Below, piece by piece: positions 23,326 to 34,797 of a stretch of DNA of 64,000 nt. Origin of the DNA: Agrostemma githago (taxonomy: Eukaryota; Streptophyta; Magnoliopsida; Caryophyllales; Caryophyllaceae); assembly GCA_958450325.1 (NCBI GenBank), contig OY288239.1, positions 55,881,049-55,945,048 of the forward strand. Reading direction: 5' to 3'. The translations under genes were made by a program, and so were the position numbers. The notes below the pieces were generated by a model, which saw only the letters and a program-made list of their open reading frames with translations, was not told the DNA's origin and searched no databases. Within the stretch, counting starts at the first letter, position 1. Every line of letters starts with the position of its first letter.

Positions 23326-23785
23326 GATTGGTGGATAGTTGGATACTGAAGTCACAAAAAGTTTTGTGAGTCATTTTGTAATATTTTTTATCAAAAAAGC
23401 AAAAACATCTCGATTTAGTGTTTTACTCTGGATTGAGTGTTTTGTACAGGTTGCTACCATTTCCCTTCTCTGTGCATTTCTTGCCTGTCTAATAAAATAG
23501 TGAGGGGATGAAAAAAGTGTTAATTTGCTCTGGGTTGAAACTGGAACCACATTGTTACACCGTGTTGTATAAAAAATTTCAGTGTACGTTCTTTTACATG
23601 GCTTCTGCTAATCATAGAAACTTTTGCGTAAATCTTACAGAAATCCCACTGTTTTATTGTTAACGGCACATTCAAATACATTGGAGTTTATGCTTCCATC
23701 ATATCAAAAAGTGTTATGGATGTAGTTTCAATGATTGTCTTGCACGAATATTCTTGTTATATGGCGGTGACCCGTAATGATCCCT
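23326..23785. other. Convergent 3' intergenic region
   Basis: CNX1 (+) and pectate lyase (-) end tail to tail 460 bp apart. AATAAA on the + strand at about 23490 is a candidate poly(A) signal for CNX1; TTTATT at 23653-23658 (AATAAA on the minus strand) is a candidate for the lyase. No further gene is seen. Confidence 0.5.
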
Positions 23786-25589
23786 TCAGCACAATGACCC
23801 TTGCTTGCATCGTAGTGCTCCAGCTGATCTTGTGAGCTGCCTGACAACCCTGGCATCTTCGACTGTAAAAACCTGCTCACTATTGTAGTTTGGTTTCACA
23901 TAGCCTGATCCTGTGTCATTGAACGAGGCTCCGTTTTCCAGAACATCCCCCACTGACCTAAAATTGTATCCTTTTCCATTTTCCTTGTTGATTTCCCGTG
24001 TTATCTAGTGCGAACACAAACAAAGTCCAAAATTGTGCAACTAGTTAACATTAAGTAAAATGTTTTTGTTTGTGGCCTAATTTAAACAATCCTAAAGAAG
24101 TGGGAGGTACCTCTTTATTTGCCGATGGAGCGACAAACAGGTTGGACTGACTCTTTATGCTTGGATTCATGCTCCCCCCTATTGCATACAGCTCCCATCC
24201 TAAGTAAAGATTGTTGACGACATGCGCGTATCCATGGCGTACTCTGCAAAAATCATTATATACATATTTCATGTGATGCATTCTAGAATCTAGATCTAGA
24301 GTATCAATTACATTGAATAATTGCTGTTTTTGTCTTTGCTTGTTTTGTTGTTCTTTGGATGTGATTCACTTGCACTCTCTTGTAACTTAATACTGGTCTA
24401 TCATGCATTATCATGTATGTCTAAAGACCCATTTATGGTTCTAGTACCCTCGATAAATGACTAAAAAATGGTTGCATATGTTTTAAGGCAAAATTATTAT
24501 AATCAAACCTTGGCATGCGTTGGTTGCAATTAGGGCCGAACCGATTGTAGACAACAGTGACCTTCAAGTTCTTGTCATCCTTGAAGTCATCGTCATGACC
24601 GAGGAGCATGACCTTATCATGGTCTCTAAACCAGTTGTTGGAGATGGTAACATTGGTTGAGCCAAGTGTTACATCAATAAGACCGTCCTCACATCTGTAT
24701 AGAGTGTTGTGGTCTATCCATATCTTTGTTGAAGCAAGTAGCCTGATGGCATCTCCGTCCATCTCGCTCAACTGCATCAACTGTGCACCAGGCCCCATCA
24801 CTGTGCCTGCAGGCTGGGCTCGGCAATGGTGGATCCTCAAACCATGAATGATCACATCTGTCACCTGAGAATGCCATCAAGGTTAGAATCTTTTATTAGA
24901 GTTGTCCAAATTCTAGCAATTAATCGAAGGTATAAGTTTTCTTTTTCCTATTTTCAATGGAGCTAAAGACCTGGACCTGGCCTTTGAAATAAATGAAGTG
25001 AAAATGTGTCTGATATGGTGATTCATTGTTGCAGTTTTTATCATGGGTCAAGCCTGAAAGATGGTTTCAACACAAAACCAGCTAAAAGGGCTTATAGTTG
25101 GTACAGACGGGCCACGAAAGACGGGTGAGTGGTGGAGTTTTAAAGAAATACCTTGTGGAGCAAGAGACAACCACCCTTTGCTATATGGACACTTGCGCCG
25201 CGGCCATCAATGGTTGTGAAGCTCCCAACAACCAAGGTCCTCTCAAGCTTGATGTTCATATCCTTTTGGAATGTAATCCAAACTTTTCCAGGAATCATAG
25301 TAATACCATATCGGAGGGTTCCAGGCTTAGGCTTCGAAGGGTTGTCGCTAGGATCAGTAACTACATACATAGTCGTTTCTTTGCCAATGTTGTTTGCCAT
25401 CTTCCCGGCAAACCCCACTGAGCACCTAGCCAGATGTTGACGTTCTTCTCTCCATTTGGGGTTGCGCCGCCAGCAAACATCAATGGCATTCAGTTTTGAG
25501 AGACCACGTTTCTGAGCCGCTGCTGATATGGCTTGTATTGCGAAGGTAATAGAGATGAGGAACAAACAGAGGGAAGAACGACTTGCCAT
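23786..25589 (-). CDS. Pectate lyase (polysaccharide lyase family 1), 4 exons
   Basis: Secreted enzyme that cleaves de-esterified homogalacturonan in the plant cell wall by calcium-dependent beta-elimination. Exons on the minus strand: 25589-25152, 24864-24509, 24243-24111, 24004-23786, all GT-AG and in phase, giving 381 aa. Residues 1-25 (MASRSSLCLFLISITFAIQA) are a clear signal peptide. The mature protein has the family order: VDVCWRRNPKW-like N-terminal box, DGRG at about 130, DGDAI (182-186), WIDH (195-198), CEDGLIDVT (204-212), SNNWF, DKVMLLGH, PNCNQRMPRVRHGYAHVVNN (257-276) carrying the catalytic-region RxPxxR, and YAIGGS. The C-terminus ends in CKQGSLC. The promoter side has an AATAAATA at about 25665. 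No disruption was found. The exact subfamily is not assigned. Confidence 0.93.
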
Positions 25590-26026
25590 TTCTTTTTGTT
25601 GATTTTAAGAGGTTCTTTTGTCTGTTTGCCCTGAATTATGTTTTTTTTCCCTTGTTTTGGAGGGTATTTATTTGGTGGAGAAATCTGTGGTATGTTTTCT
25701 ATGGTTTGGATGTCCAGGGTTTTTACAGAGGGAATGGAGTAATAATAGCAAATTAGCACCTGCTTGTTTTACCTGCTAGACTAGATGCCTAAAAATAAGA
25801 AGTTTAATCACCAACTTCTGCTCATTTTATCATTTACAAGATTGAATAATAACCGTGGAAATAGTTATTCGAGATGTGAAAAAAATATCATTGCGATTAT
25901 TAACATTTCAGTATGGAAAAAAGGATTATTCAATTTCAGATCACAGTTTACATGTCGGGGCATGTCTTTTGATTATTCAGCTAATCAGCTCTCTTTAGCT
26001 GCCTTCACACTTGACAGGATCACATT
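25590..26026. other. Pectate lyase upstream region
   Basis: A 437-bp gap between the lyase start and the 3' end of the first RTM2-like gene, both on the minus strand. It contains a T-run and a TATA-like AATAAATA (minus strand) at about 25665, about 75 bp from the ATG. No other gene is seen. Confidence 0.5.
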
Positions 26027-26820
26027 TTAGTCATAAATCTCAAGTAGCTCATCCCCATGGAAATGATAGAATGTTTTGTACAATTTCAGACTGTAAACCC
26101 CCACAAGTAGCAGCATTAAAATCGAGAGTACCAGCACTGCAGAAACAAGCAGCAGCCGCAGCTTTTTCGGTTTCTCCGGCTTCCCCAACTCCTTCAACGT
26201 CCTCCTGCTACCATTCACCACTTCTCTATCTTTCCTTTCTAACTCGTCCTTACTTTTGGATTCCTCCTCTTCCCTGTTATCGCTCTTTGCCTCAGATTCA
26301 CCTGATTCAGGAATGACGTCATTTGGACCGTCTTTCTGCGTTTGAGGCTTTGTTGGGAGTTGTTTTTGTGCATCATCTTGTGTCGGTGTTACTTGCTGAT
26401 CTCCCGCTTCTGAACACGAGGCTGTCACTTTGGGTTGCTTGATGAGTAGAATACCACCCTCAAATTTAGCTGTGATTCCCTTGGTGTCCGCATCTGGCGT
26501 GACCCCAAACTCCTTGTTGAATCGCTTCCATTTGTTGTCACCGATTGGACGTTCCCCGACAACTCTTAGGATCCGTGATGAGGTTAGTTGAACCTTTAGT
26601 TGATCCTTCCTAAACCCTACCAACATGAAGCATACACGTTAGTTCTAGTGTTACTTGTTAACGACTTCTTTACTCTAATGAACTGTGAGGTTGGAGGTTC
26701 GATTCTCATGTTCTAGAAGTTACCTGGGAGATAGAGTATTGAGGTTTCATATCCTTCAACAGAAATGAAATCTGATATCGGTTCGAAATCTTCATATAAG
26801 CGTTCAGAAGATCTGTTCAT
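26027..26820 (-). CDS. RTM2-like HSP20-domain protein with C-terminal membrane anchor (copy 1)
   Basis: Two exons, 26820-26724 and 26616-26027, joined in phase after the codon for LPG, giving 228 aa. An alpha-crystallin/HSP20 domain spans about 25-95 (LYLPGF-K-QLKVQL ... GERP ... WKRFNKEF ... ITAKFEGGIL-I--PK). A hydrophilic, acidic and lysine-rich linker follows, then a hydrophobic segment of about 22 residues at 187-208 near the C-terminus. This order is that of Arabidopsis RESTRICTED TEV MOVEMENT 2 and relatives, membrane-anchored small-HSP-like proteins, one of which limits long-distance potyvirus movement; that function is not shown here. The start at 26820 is chosen because a minus-strand TATATA at about 26876-26881 would place transcription start downstream of the in-frame ATGs at 26868-26877, and because it aligns with copy 2. 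Confidence 0.85.
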
Positions 26821-27657
26821 TGTAATAGCTTTGATAGTGCGAGTAAAATCCGAAGATTGGGTGTTCATCATTTGCATATATAGCTGAATAAATAGGCAGG
26901 CACAACATTCTTGCTATTGACTTCTATTTAACTCAATGTCAGAATGAAGATTCTATATTTCTATACAATGTTAAAGTCTCATGTTGAAGCAAGGATTACA
27001 GAAAAACCTGAATTTGTGCTTAATAAACTAACACCTTATCATCTATGAAGCAGCGAAGATGCATTCACATTAAGGGCCCTGTCGGTAGACAATATATTTG
27101 GTGAAAATTACTCCAATAGATTCCGACCTAAATAAGAGATTGATTATCGATCTACTAATTTCATCTGTTGGGTAAACGACATATTCCGATAGCATATTGA
27201 TCAAAATCTACTGTTTTTTTAATAATACATTTTTTTTTTCTTAATTCTGTTAATTTAATTAGATAGTCAAATCTGCTAACCATATTCGGTTAATGTTATC
27301 CCTATTATAAATGTGTTAGTTCCGTTTGGCAAACATGGCTTAAGATGGATGGTGTCGCTTTCGCGAAAAGCTAAGATAAAAGGAAGAAAAAAGAGGAAGG
27401 AATAATAAGTGATGGAGAATTTGGTTTCCCTCATCACAGAGGTCACCAATACCATCTTTGCAAAGTTGCAATCACATGATGCATTGGAATATCTACTCTA
27501 AGAGGCAATAACAGGTAGAGCCTACAGGAGATGGATCATTACCTATAAATAAACAGCTTAAATCAGTAGGAATTTTCATAAGAAGCAGAGATAGTATATA
27601 CACACTAACAAGAGCGATAATTTAGACGAAAATAAACAGAATAATCAATCAGGTAAG
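26821..27657. promoter_or_regulatory. Divergent promoter region of the RTM2-like pair
   Basis: An 837-bp region between two head-to-head genes. A minus-strand TATA (TATATA, about 26878) serves copy 1 and 'acctataaataaac' at about 27541 serves copy 2, about 110 bp before its ATG. No heat-shock element array (nGAAn repeats) was obvious by eye. AT-rich middle with a T run at about 27230. Confidence 0.5.
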
Positions 27658-28424
27658 ATGGCGGGCAAGGTTATATCAAGTCGTGTGTTTGAGGATTACG
27701 AGCCTCCATCAGATTTGGTGACTGAGGAACAATGTGACACCCTCCTCATTTATCTCCCTGGTATATATATATATATATATATATATTATACTTGCAACAC
27801 AAACTTCTTATTATTAATTGTGTTGTGGCTAAACTTTTGGTTATAATGAATGAATGAATGAATGCAGGATTTAAGAAGCATCAGATGAGGGTTCAACTGA
27901 GCATATCAGGTGTGCTGAAGATCAGCGGAGAACGTCCGGTTGGTGATCACAAGTACAAGCGTTTTAACAAGGAATTTAGAGTTGCATCGAATTGCGACAC
28001 CAAAAACATCACTGCTAAATTTGAGGGTGGCATTCTCCACATCAGACAGCCTAAACATGTGACCCCTGCTGCTACCGCCACACCACACCCACAACACCAA
28101 GCTCCGCAACCACAGCCACAGGCACTACAAGAGGTTCCTGAAAGCAAAGCCCCCCAAAAGGCGAAAGAGGAAGAAGTGATGAAAAAGACGAAGGAGGAGG
28201 TCGAAGAGGAAATGGGTAGCGAAGATAACAAGGGGGAGAAAAGTGGAGAAATAGAGGAAGCGAGGAGGAAGGTGGTTAAAAGCAAGAGTGAGGGGTTATA
28301 TAGAGAGTTGAGGAAGCCTCATAATATGAAGAAGCTTGGTGTTTGTGTTACAACCGTGCTGATTATTGGCTTCTTCATTCCCTACATGTTCAAGTCATTC
28401 ATGGGAAGTGATCAGCAGGGATAA
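27658..28424 (+). CDS. RTM2-like HSP20-domain protein with C-terminal membrane anchor (copy 2)
   Basis: Exons 27658-27760 and 27868-28424 join in phase after LPG, as in copy 1, giving 219 aa. N-terminus MAGKVISSRVFEDYEPPSDL, HSP20 domain about 28-95 (LIYLPGFKKHQMRVQL ... GERPVGDHKYKRFNKEFRV ... TAKFEGGILHIRQPK), a proline/glutamine-rich then strongly charged E/K-rich linker (about 100-185, probably coiled or disordered), and a hydrophobic anchor at about 191-210 (GVCVTTVLIIGFFIPYMF). The intron begins with a (TA)n run. It is the same family and intron position as the gene on the opposite strand, so the pair is an inverted duplication. Function is inferred from family only. Confidence 0.87.
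27761..27787. repeat. (TA)n run at the 5' splice site of copy 2
   Basis: About a dozen TA units start immediately at the GT of the intron (GTATATATA...), so the donor site sits in a microsatellite. Confidence 0.85.
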
Positions 28425-28922
28425 AGACATTATTGTCATACAATTAAGGATTTGTTATGGGGATGATTCTTGTAGAAGATGCTTCCAGGAACATCATCTT
28501 CTTCTACTTAGACACCATGGCAACACATGAGCTAACTGTACTGATGTGCAACCGTATTACTTTATTAACATACGATCATTGAATAGCATCAAACCAATTA
28601 AGTACCCGCCTTTATTTATCTTTTATATTCTTTGTGAAGAATACTTTAATCAAAACTTAACAAATGACTGAGACAAATGGAGTAGTATCTAAATAAATGT
28701 CCTCGAAAATCAAGTAATTATTGCTCCGTCCTCGTTGTCGATCGTTGTTTCAAATATACGTATATCGGTTCTTGTAGTCCATGCATATACTCCGTATATA
28801 AGATGGCTTCCATCCGCTTCAAGTTCAATTAGGTCCATATATAGTATCTCGACAGTATGCAGCCTGACTCTGGAATTTCTAACCATTCATTTCCCAAATT
28901 CGGGAAAAGAATTATTATTCTA
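28425..28922. other. 3' flank of RTM2-like copy 2
   Basis: Non-coding, AT-rich; includes 'tactccgtatata' words. No gene recognised. Confidence 0.4.
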
Positions 28923-29400
28923 CTAGGTGAATACCCGTGCAAAGTTGCACGGGTATTAAATAAAAGAATTGTATCTAATCTTATGTGAATGTTCAATATC
29001 TAGTATAAGCTCAACATGAATTATACATATGGAAATTCATATATACCGTACATGTTTAGACATGTACTATTCGATTCCATTTTTCTACCCTCATCTCGTA
29101 GTATAATTGTTCACCGAATAACTTAGTTTTAGGTTATATTTGTTTGAAATTAAAATATAATCCTAGAATAAAGTAACACAATACGACAATCGTAGCACAA
29201 AAGTACAAAACATTTCAAGGAATTGTGACTAAAAAATAAACCTCTAAATGGACATCATCGAAATCAAAGTGTGACATTTAACCTACCAGTAATAAAACAA
29301 TTCGGCTATAAAAGAAATAATGTATTTACTAAAAGTAATAAATGAGTGTTAATTCGGGTTTGAATCACACATTGAGATTTCTATAAATATGTATACTTGC
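28923..29400 (-). mobile_element. Helitron-type 3' terminus and flank (second family)
   Basis: Read on the minus strand the sequence is AATACCCGTGCAA-CT-TTGCACGGGTATT followed by CACCTAG and T: a perfect 13-bp-arm hairpin a few bases before CTAG, as expected for a Helitron 3' end inserted between A and T. The element would extend to higher coordinates; its 5' end is not identified and the LINE at 29415 lies inside it. No Rep/helicase is seen. Confidence 0.6.
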
Positions 29401-29414
29401 AATGGTTTTGTCTA

Positions 29415-29787
29415 TCGATTCTCCTTAAAGACCGCCATAGCTATTATCCGGAATGTAGATATGTTAATTGAACAGCCCGAATGGAAACTTCCTTGGAAAA
29501 CGAGCGTTCCACAAAGAATGAGAATGTTCCTCTTGCTCGTATTACATGATCGGGTCATGACAAATGAGAACAGGGCGAAACGAGAAATGACGGATGATCC
29601 AATCTGTGGGAATTGCAAGCAAGGCGTGGAATCTCTGATCCACCTGATGCGCGACTGTAGATATGCAAAGATGGTCTGGGAAACTATCCCAGGACTCGAC
29701 ATTGGGGCGAACCGTAATGACATCTCTGTAACGGACTGGGTGATAGATAATCTGCAGCACGAAGTTAAAGCTAGCATATGCAGATGA
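29415..29787 (+). pseudogene. LINE reverse-transcriptase zinc-binding region (zf-RVT)
   Basis: The frame reads WKTSVPQRMRMFLLLVLHDR ... CGNCKQGVESLIHLMRDC ... VW, the zinc-binding region common after RT in plant L1 elements (C--C then H----C). A stop at 29785-29787 separates it from tryptophan-rich sequence and the RNase H frame, so the ORF is broken. Confidence 0.8.
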
Positions 29788-30011
29788 CCAACCATATTCA
29801 CGGTAACTGTATGGTGGATCTGGAAGTGGAGAAACCTCAGGGTCTTTGGGCGAACGGAAGACATACCGAATCATCCAGGTCGTTTCCTTTGGGTTCAGGT
29901 CAATCAGGTAAAAAAGTCTATGAGCGGAATAGATCTTGCTAATGGACAGACTAAACTCCAAAAGACGGAAATTTTTATTAGATGGTTAACACACCGGAAG
30001 GATGATTTGCT

Positions 30012-30506
30012 TTGAACATTGATGGTGCATCAAAGGGTAACCCGGGACCGTCAAGAGTGGGAGGTCTATTCCGAGATAGCTCAGGAAATCCTATAGTTGC
30101 CTTCTCGGAATCTTTGGGATTAGCAATGGTCACTAGGACGGAAATAATGGCTCTCCGTAGGGGACTACTGTTAGCCATTGAACGTAATTTCCGTCGCATC
30201 ATTATTCAAACTGATTCTCAAGTTGTTATGCAGTTAATGAAACATAAGGAAACACTGCCTTCAACTCATTCTCATATGATCCAACTTTGTAAGAGCATGA
30301 TTGAAGATTTTAATGGGTCAATTGAGCTCACTCACATCTATCGTGAGGCGAATGGGTGTGCAGATTGGCTAGCTAATAGAAGGGTCACACAAGGTTCGAG
30401 ATTAGACGTTATGGAAGAAGGAGGACTGCCGGATGATCGTACCCGTTTGGTCCAACGTGACGTTAGAGGCGTGTCATGGCCTAGAAGGGTTCCGTTCCCA
30501 CCTTAG
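30012..30506 (+). pseudogene. LINE RNase H domain
   Basis: 164 aa open frame with the acidic residues of RNase H: NIDGASKGNPG (D), TRTEIMALRRGL (E), IIQTDSQVVMQL (D) and REANGCADWLAN (final D). This single domain is intact, but it is severed from the rest of the LINE polyprotein by stops and a frame change upstream, so it is a piece of a dead element rather than a gene. Confidence 0.85.
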
Positions 30507-30637
30507 GTGCCATGGTTGTTTTGTTTATTTTTTCTTTCTTTTTTTTTGCTTAGTTTGTGTTTGTTTGTTTAGTTCCTAGTTCGGTCTTTATTTTGACATC
30601 AGTCGCTTTGTTTTACCAAAAAAAATGGTTTTGTCTA

Positions 30638-31388
30638 CAATGTTCATCTAGAAAAACTATACCAAATAAATAAGGTTTTAGAAACTTTTTTATTATTTGT
30701 TTGTACAAAATTGCTTTATATTATGTAAGTTCATCCTGATCAAGCAGTAATTTCTTATATTTTAGAAACATTGTGTACTATGTTAGACTATTAGTATAAT
30801 TTCAACCGTAATTAATATACGGAGTTACTCTTCGCACTATATTATGTTTTCAAAATGTTATAACTCGTTTAAATAAATGATATTACTATCAAAAAAAAAT
30901 ATTTTAAACATGTGTCTTTGTATTATAAATATTTAAATATATCATATATTACTATCAAAATATCTCATTAATATGAAAATTATAATTAATATAATATATT
31001 AGATTAATGGTTATTATGTTATACTACATTATACTATTAGATTTATATAGAAAGTGTGATGTCTTAAGAAAATAAGTTTTGGCGCCAAAAAACAATGGTA
31101 TGGTTTCTGTTTCATTATATACAAAGTAGTATAGAAGATAGATAGATAGATAGAATATAAATAGATACATTAGTATTATTAGATTAATATAGAAATTTGT
31201 GATGTTTTAAGAAAATGTATTTTGACGCCAAAAAGTTAATAACATGGTTTTCGTATTATATATTAGTACAGAAGATATAGATTAGTATCGATAGATTAAC
31301 ATACATAACATACATGTGTAACACAATACAGTACATAATAGAAAATTTCAAAACGGGCAGGCCAGGAAAAGTGAATGGTTGTATCGCA
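30638..31388. other. AT-rich non-coding with a two-copy tandem
   Basis: A roughly 145-bp unit occurs twice, at about 31040-31145 and 31185-31280, sharing 'gatgt-ttaagaaaat', 'ttt-gcgccaaaaa' and 'atggttt-cgt'. A GATA run (31137-31152) lies between. No gene seen. Confidence 0.5.
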
Positions 31389-32831
31389 ACTACTTTTTAT
31401 CGTCGGCGCTTTACTTTTTACCGTCGGCGTTAATTACGTGAAATGACGACTTTGTCCTTGGTATTTATTCTCGAAATAATATTACTTTAACATTTTATAG
31501 ATTATCGATTTATTAAAACTCAATAATAAAACCGTCTTTTTCGATTATCGTAATAAACCAAAACTGACTTCCTATATAATTAATATATGAAATTACGCAA
31601 AATGACGAGTTCTCCTTTGCAATTAATTCTCGAAATATTATCACATTTACATTTTATAAAGTATCGGTTTATTAGAAGTCGATAATAAAACTGTTTTTTC
31701 GATTATTGTTACGCCTCCGATTTTAAACAGTGAATTAAATTAACGACTTAATACGGAGTACAATTTAATAAAAGTAATTAACAAATACGAGTAATACGCA
31801 AATTAAATCCTAATTAATCTACGACAATCAAGATTTATTATACAAATTAATGCAAATTAAAAGAAAAAAAATCCAGAAATGGGTCGGGTCGAGTGGGTTT
31901 TTCGACCCACCCAAGGGTCGTATTATTTTCTCTATAATACTTGAAAGTTTTGAGAAATAGTTTAAATATAATATAAATCTTTCAATGGTATGAAACATGA
32001 AGTATAAGGTGGTGAAATTAGTTACATTGACAACATTTCATATAAGTGGCTCGGGTTCGAATCCTCCCGTTTACACATTTGTCTTTCAGGATCGAACCCC
32101 TGACTATAAGGCAAATGACTAAACCACTGCACCAACATCAACAAACTGATATTACTCAATAGGTCAGGGGTTCGATCCTTCTCAATAGCATAAGACAAAT
32201 GTGTAAACAAGATGATTCGAACATTCGAACCCGAGTCACTTGTATAAAATGTTGTCAATGTAACCAATTTCATCACCTTTCAAGTATTATAAAGAAAATA
32301 ATACGATTCTTGGGTGGGTCGAAAAACCCACTCGACCCGACCCATTTTCGGATTTTTTTCTTTTAATTTGCATCGATTTGTATAATAAATCTTGATTGTC
32401 GTACATTAATTAGGATTTAATTTGCGTATTACTCGTATTTGTTAATTACGTTTATTAAATTGTATTAAGTTGTTAATTAATCTAATTAACTATTTAAAAT
32501 CGGAGGCGTAACAATAATCAAAAAAAATGATTTTATTATCGAGTTCTAATAAACCAATACTCTATAAAATGTAAATGTGATAATATTTCGAGAATTAAGT
32601 GCAAAGGAGAACTCGTCATTTTGCGTAATTCCATATATTAACTATATAGGAGGTCGGTTTTGATTTATTATGATAATCGAAAAAGACGGTTTTATTACCG
32701 ATTGTAATAAATCGATAATCTATAAAATGTTAAAGTAATATTATTTCGAGAATAAATACCAAGGACAAAGTCGTCATTTTACGTAATTAAGGACGACGGT
32801 AAGAAGTAAAACGCTGACGGTAAAGAGTAGT
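31389..32831. mobile_element. 1.44-kb fold-back (long inverted-repeat) element
   Basis: Left arm 31389-32104 and right arm 32163-32831 are inverted copies, near-identical by eye along most of their length, separated by 58 bp. Matching landmarks include 'cgggtcgagtgggtttttcg' at about 31886 against its complement at about 32325, and 'ggatcgaacccctgac' at 32089 against its complement at 32163. Outer ends read ACTACTTTTTA-CGTCGGCG / complement. No ORF with a domain is present. TSDs were not resolved. A transcript would fold into a hairpin of about 700 bp. Confidence 0.85.
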
Positions 32832-33286
32832 CCCCGATTGTATACTTGTATTGACCAAGTGTTATTATAAGTAACATTCAAGAACATTCTTGATTTTCCG
32901 CATTGGGATTTTGTGTTAGTGACTTGTTCATAAGGCATTTAAGTTTATTTGAGTTTTCAAACCAAAATCGGAATAAACTAATACCAAGCTCGTTGTTATA
33001 TGGGATGATGAGGGGGTGGAGATTCGAACCCGCGACCTTTTGTCACGCTGACTCTGATACCATGTTATGGAACCAACTCACCCAAAACCTTAAGGCAATG
33101 GTTGGAGGTCCAGAAATGTTCATATACACTTGCAAATATGCTCTTCGATAAACAAAAAATACACAAATTAAAGATTTGATCTATTTAAAACAAACAGAGT
33201 CAGAGGCGAGTCTAGTAAGGCCTTTGGGGTAGCACGTGCTACACCAAAGAAGAAGAAAAATATGAGATTTTATCTATGAGAAGATT
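32832..33286. other. Spacer with SINE-like fragment
   Basis: On the minus strand about 33000-33085 reads 'tggtatcagagtcagcgtg' then 'gcgggttcgaatctccaccc', resembling a tRNA-type B box as in plant SINEs. From about 33199, 'gaggcgagtctagtaaggcc' is another common repeat start. The TSD agatt (33282-33286) of the next element ends it. Confidence 0.4.
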
Positions 33287-33656
33287 TGTAGACACCCGCA
33301 TTTTGCCTCTAGTGTCTATGGCAGTTCCCAACAAAACACCCGATGATGATAGGACATAAACGTGACTTAATACGCTCGAATATGGACTCGGAATCAATAG
33401 TATATGACGTGGGCACTTAGCGGAGTACAAATCTCTCAAAACCGACTTCAAATCCAGGCCCAGTGGGTCGTTTCCAATAAAATGAAACTAATTTGAGCCA
33501 AAACCGACACCGAAAGTAAAATCGTCTTTTTACGACCCAAAACCCGGTCTAAATCAAAAATCGACTTTGCAAAAGCTTCTAGAAACCAGCTCAATAACCA
33601 AGTCAAAGCAAGCCACAAAAATCTCAACCTTTCTATATACTCTCCACCCGTCTAGC

Positions 33657-33766
33657 CACTTGATCGAGTGCCATAACCTCACTCGATCGAGTGCTGCTAA
33701 AAAAACTCCACCAGACGCCTTTATTGGGCCACTCGATCGAGTGCAGCTGGTCTATTCGATCGAGTG
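33657..33766. promoter_or_regulatory. CACTCGATCGAGTG paired-palindrome module (U3)
   Basis: 14-mers start at 33657, 33680, 33730 and 33753: two pairs, 23 nt within each and 73 nt between. The TATA box begins about 25 bp after the last copy. Role as a promoter element is inferred from position. Confidence 0.6.
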
Positions 33767-34277
33767 ACCCTTTAGCCGATGGGCATTTTCTATAAATACC
33801 CCCCACCTCTTCACATTTTAGAATTTTTCAGCCCTAAGCATCCAGAATTTTACACACACATTTCTACCACATTTGCAACCTCGACATTCTCTCTACACAT
33901 ATACATACATCCCGAGGCTAGTCTCTCAAAAACCGAGGGAAACCGTCATCATAACCACATACACACCATAACTCCTCTTACATTCTCGATACTCCCGCGC
34001 ACACGCCGCTACTACGAGTCCATTTCCGAAACCGATTAAGCATGTAGGTGAGGGTGTCATCAAACCCGATCTTCTCCTTTCTTCCCTTTCTTCCTCTCGT
34101 CACATATATATAAATACTATATATTATTATTACTAAATACTAACTCTAACATTTTAATTTCGTGTTTACTAACGCTTATTTCGTTGTTAATAATTTTTAT
34201 TTACGTACGTTAACACTAACATTTTTATTATCGTTTCGTTCTTTTTATTTTTTGTTATTAACAATTAATACCGCGTG

Positions 34278-34283
<6 letters not shown>

Positions 34284-34315
<32 letters not shown>
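34284..34315. repeat. (TG)n microsatellite in solo LTR
   Basis: Sixteen TG units inside the LTR; absent from the related LTR at 57420. Confidence 0.95.
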
Positions 34316-34317
<2 letters not shown>

Positions 34318-34797
34318 ACGATAAAAACCATTTTTGGATCGAACTCGTTTAACTACGGTTTTCGTTTCAAGTCCGTTTAACCCCTTTACAAGTCGTAACA
34401 GAGGTGGCACCCTTTCGAGGAGTGCCGCCCTAAACACTTAAGGGTATAACGCGATTGCGGTAACACGTAGTTAGACGCGTCCGATACCATTTTTAAGGTT
34501 AGCACGAAACCCGTTGACGCGAAATCGAACATCACGTAATCCGCAAGGATTAGTAACGATGTCGTGACGCGGAGGGTACCAATTTCATCCTAATCAAATT
34601 CAAACCAATTTCATAACACTTTTCCAAAATTCCCGATACCGGTCTTATAGTCGTATAGCGCACATTATAAGTACCGTAAACCGAGTAAAGTTTAAATCAC
34701 ATAATATTTTTACATAGCTCGGTTAGTTATCGATTTTCAAATCAATAAAATTCAGATCCACCACCATTCGAAATCGAGCAGCAGCTCGAACAGGGGG

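Larger units (their letters stand above)
29401..30637 (+). mobile_element. 5'-truncated L1-type LINE with 14-bp TSD
   Basis: The insert 29415-30623 is flanked by perfect 14-bp duplications AATGGTTTTGTCTA (29401-29414 and 30624-30637) and ends in a short A tract. It covers only the 3' end of a plant L1-type element: RT zinc-binding region, RNase H domain and 3' UTR. Severe 5' truncation is usual for target-primed reverse transcription. Confidence 0.9.

Noticed and set aside
24608..25440. Plus-strand ORFs across the pectate lyase
   Set aside because: Antisense shadows of the lyase exons, which carry clear catalytic motifs and consistent splice sites.
27906..28285. Minus-strand ORFs opposite RTM2-like copy 2
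   Set aside because: Serine/cysteine-rich antisense of the charged linker; no independent support.
29412..29961. Two long minus-strand ORFs opposite the LINE
   Set aside because: They overlap the zinc-binding coding region in antisense and show no motif of their own.
32040..32180. tRNA-like B boxes (GGTTCGAATCC) suggesting tRNA genes
   Set aside because: No A box at the right distance and no cloverleaf; the words lie in inverted-repeat arms and are better read as SINE-type or repeat sequence.
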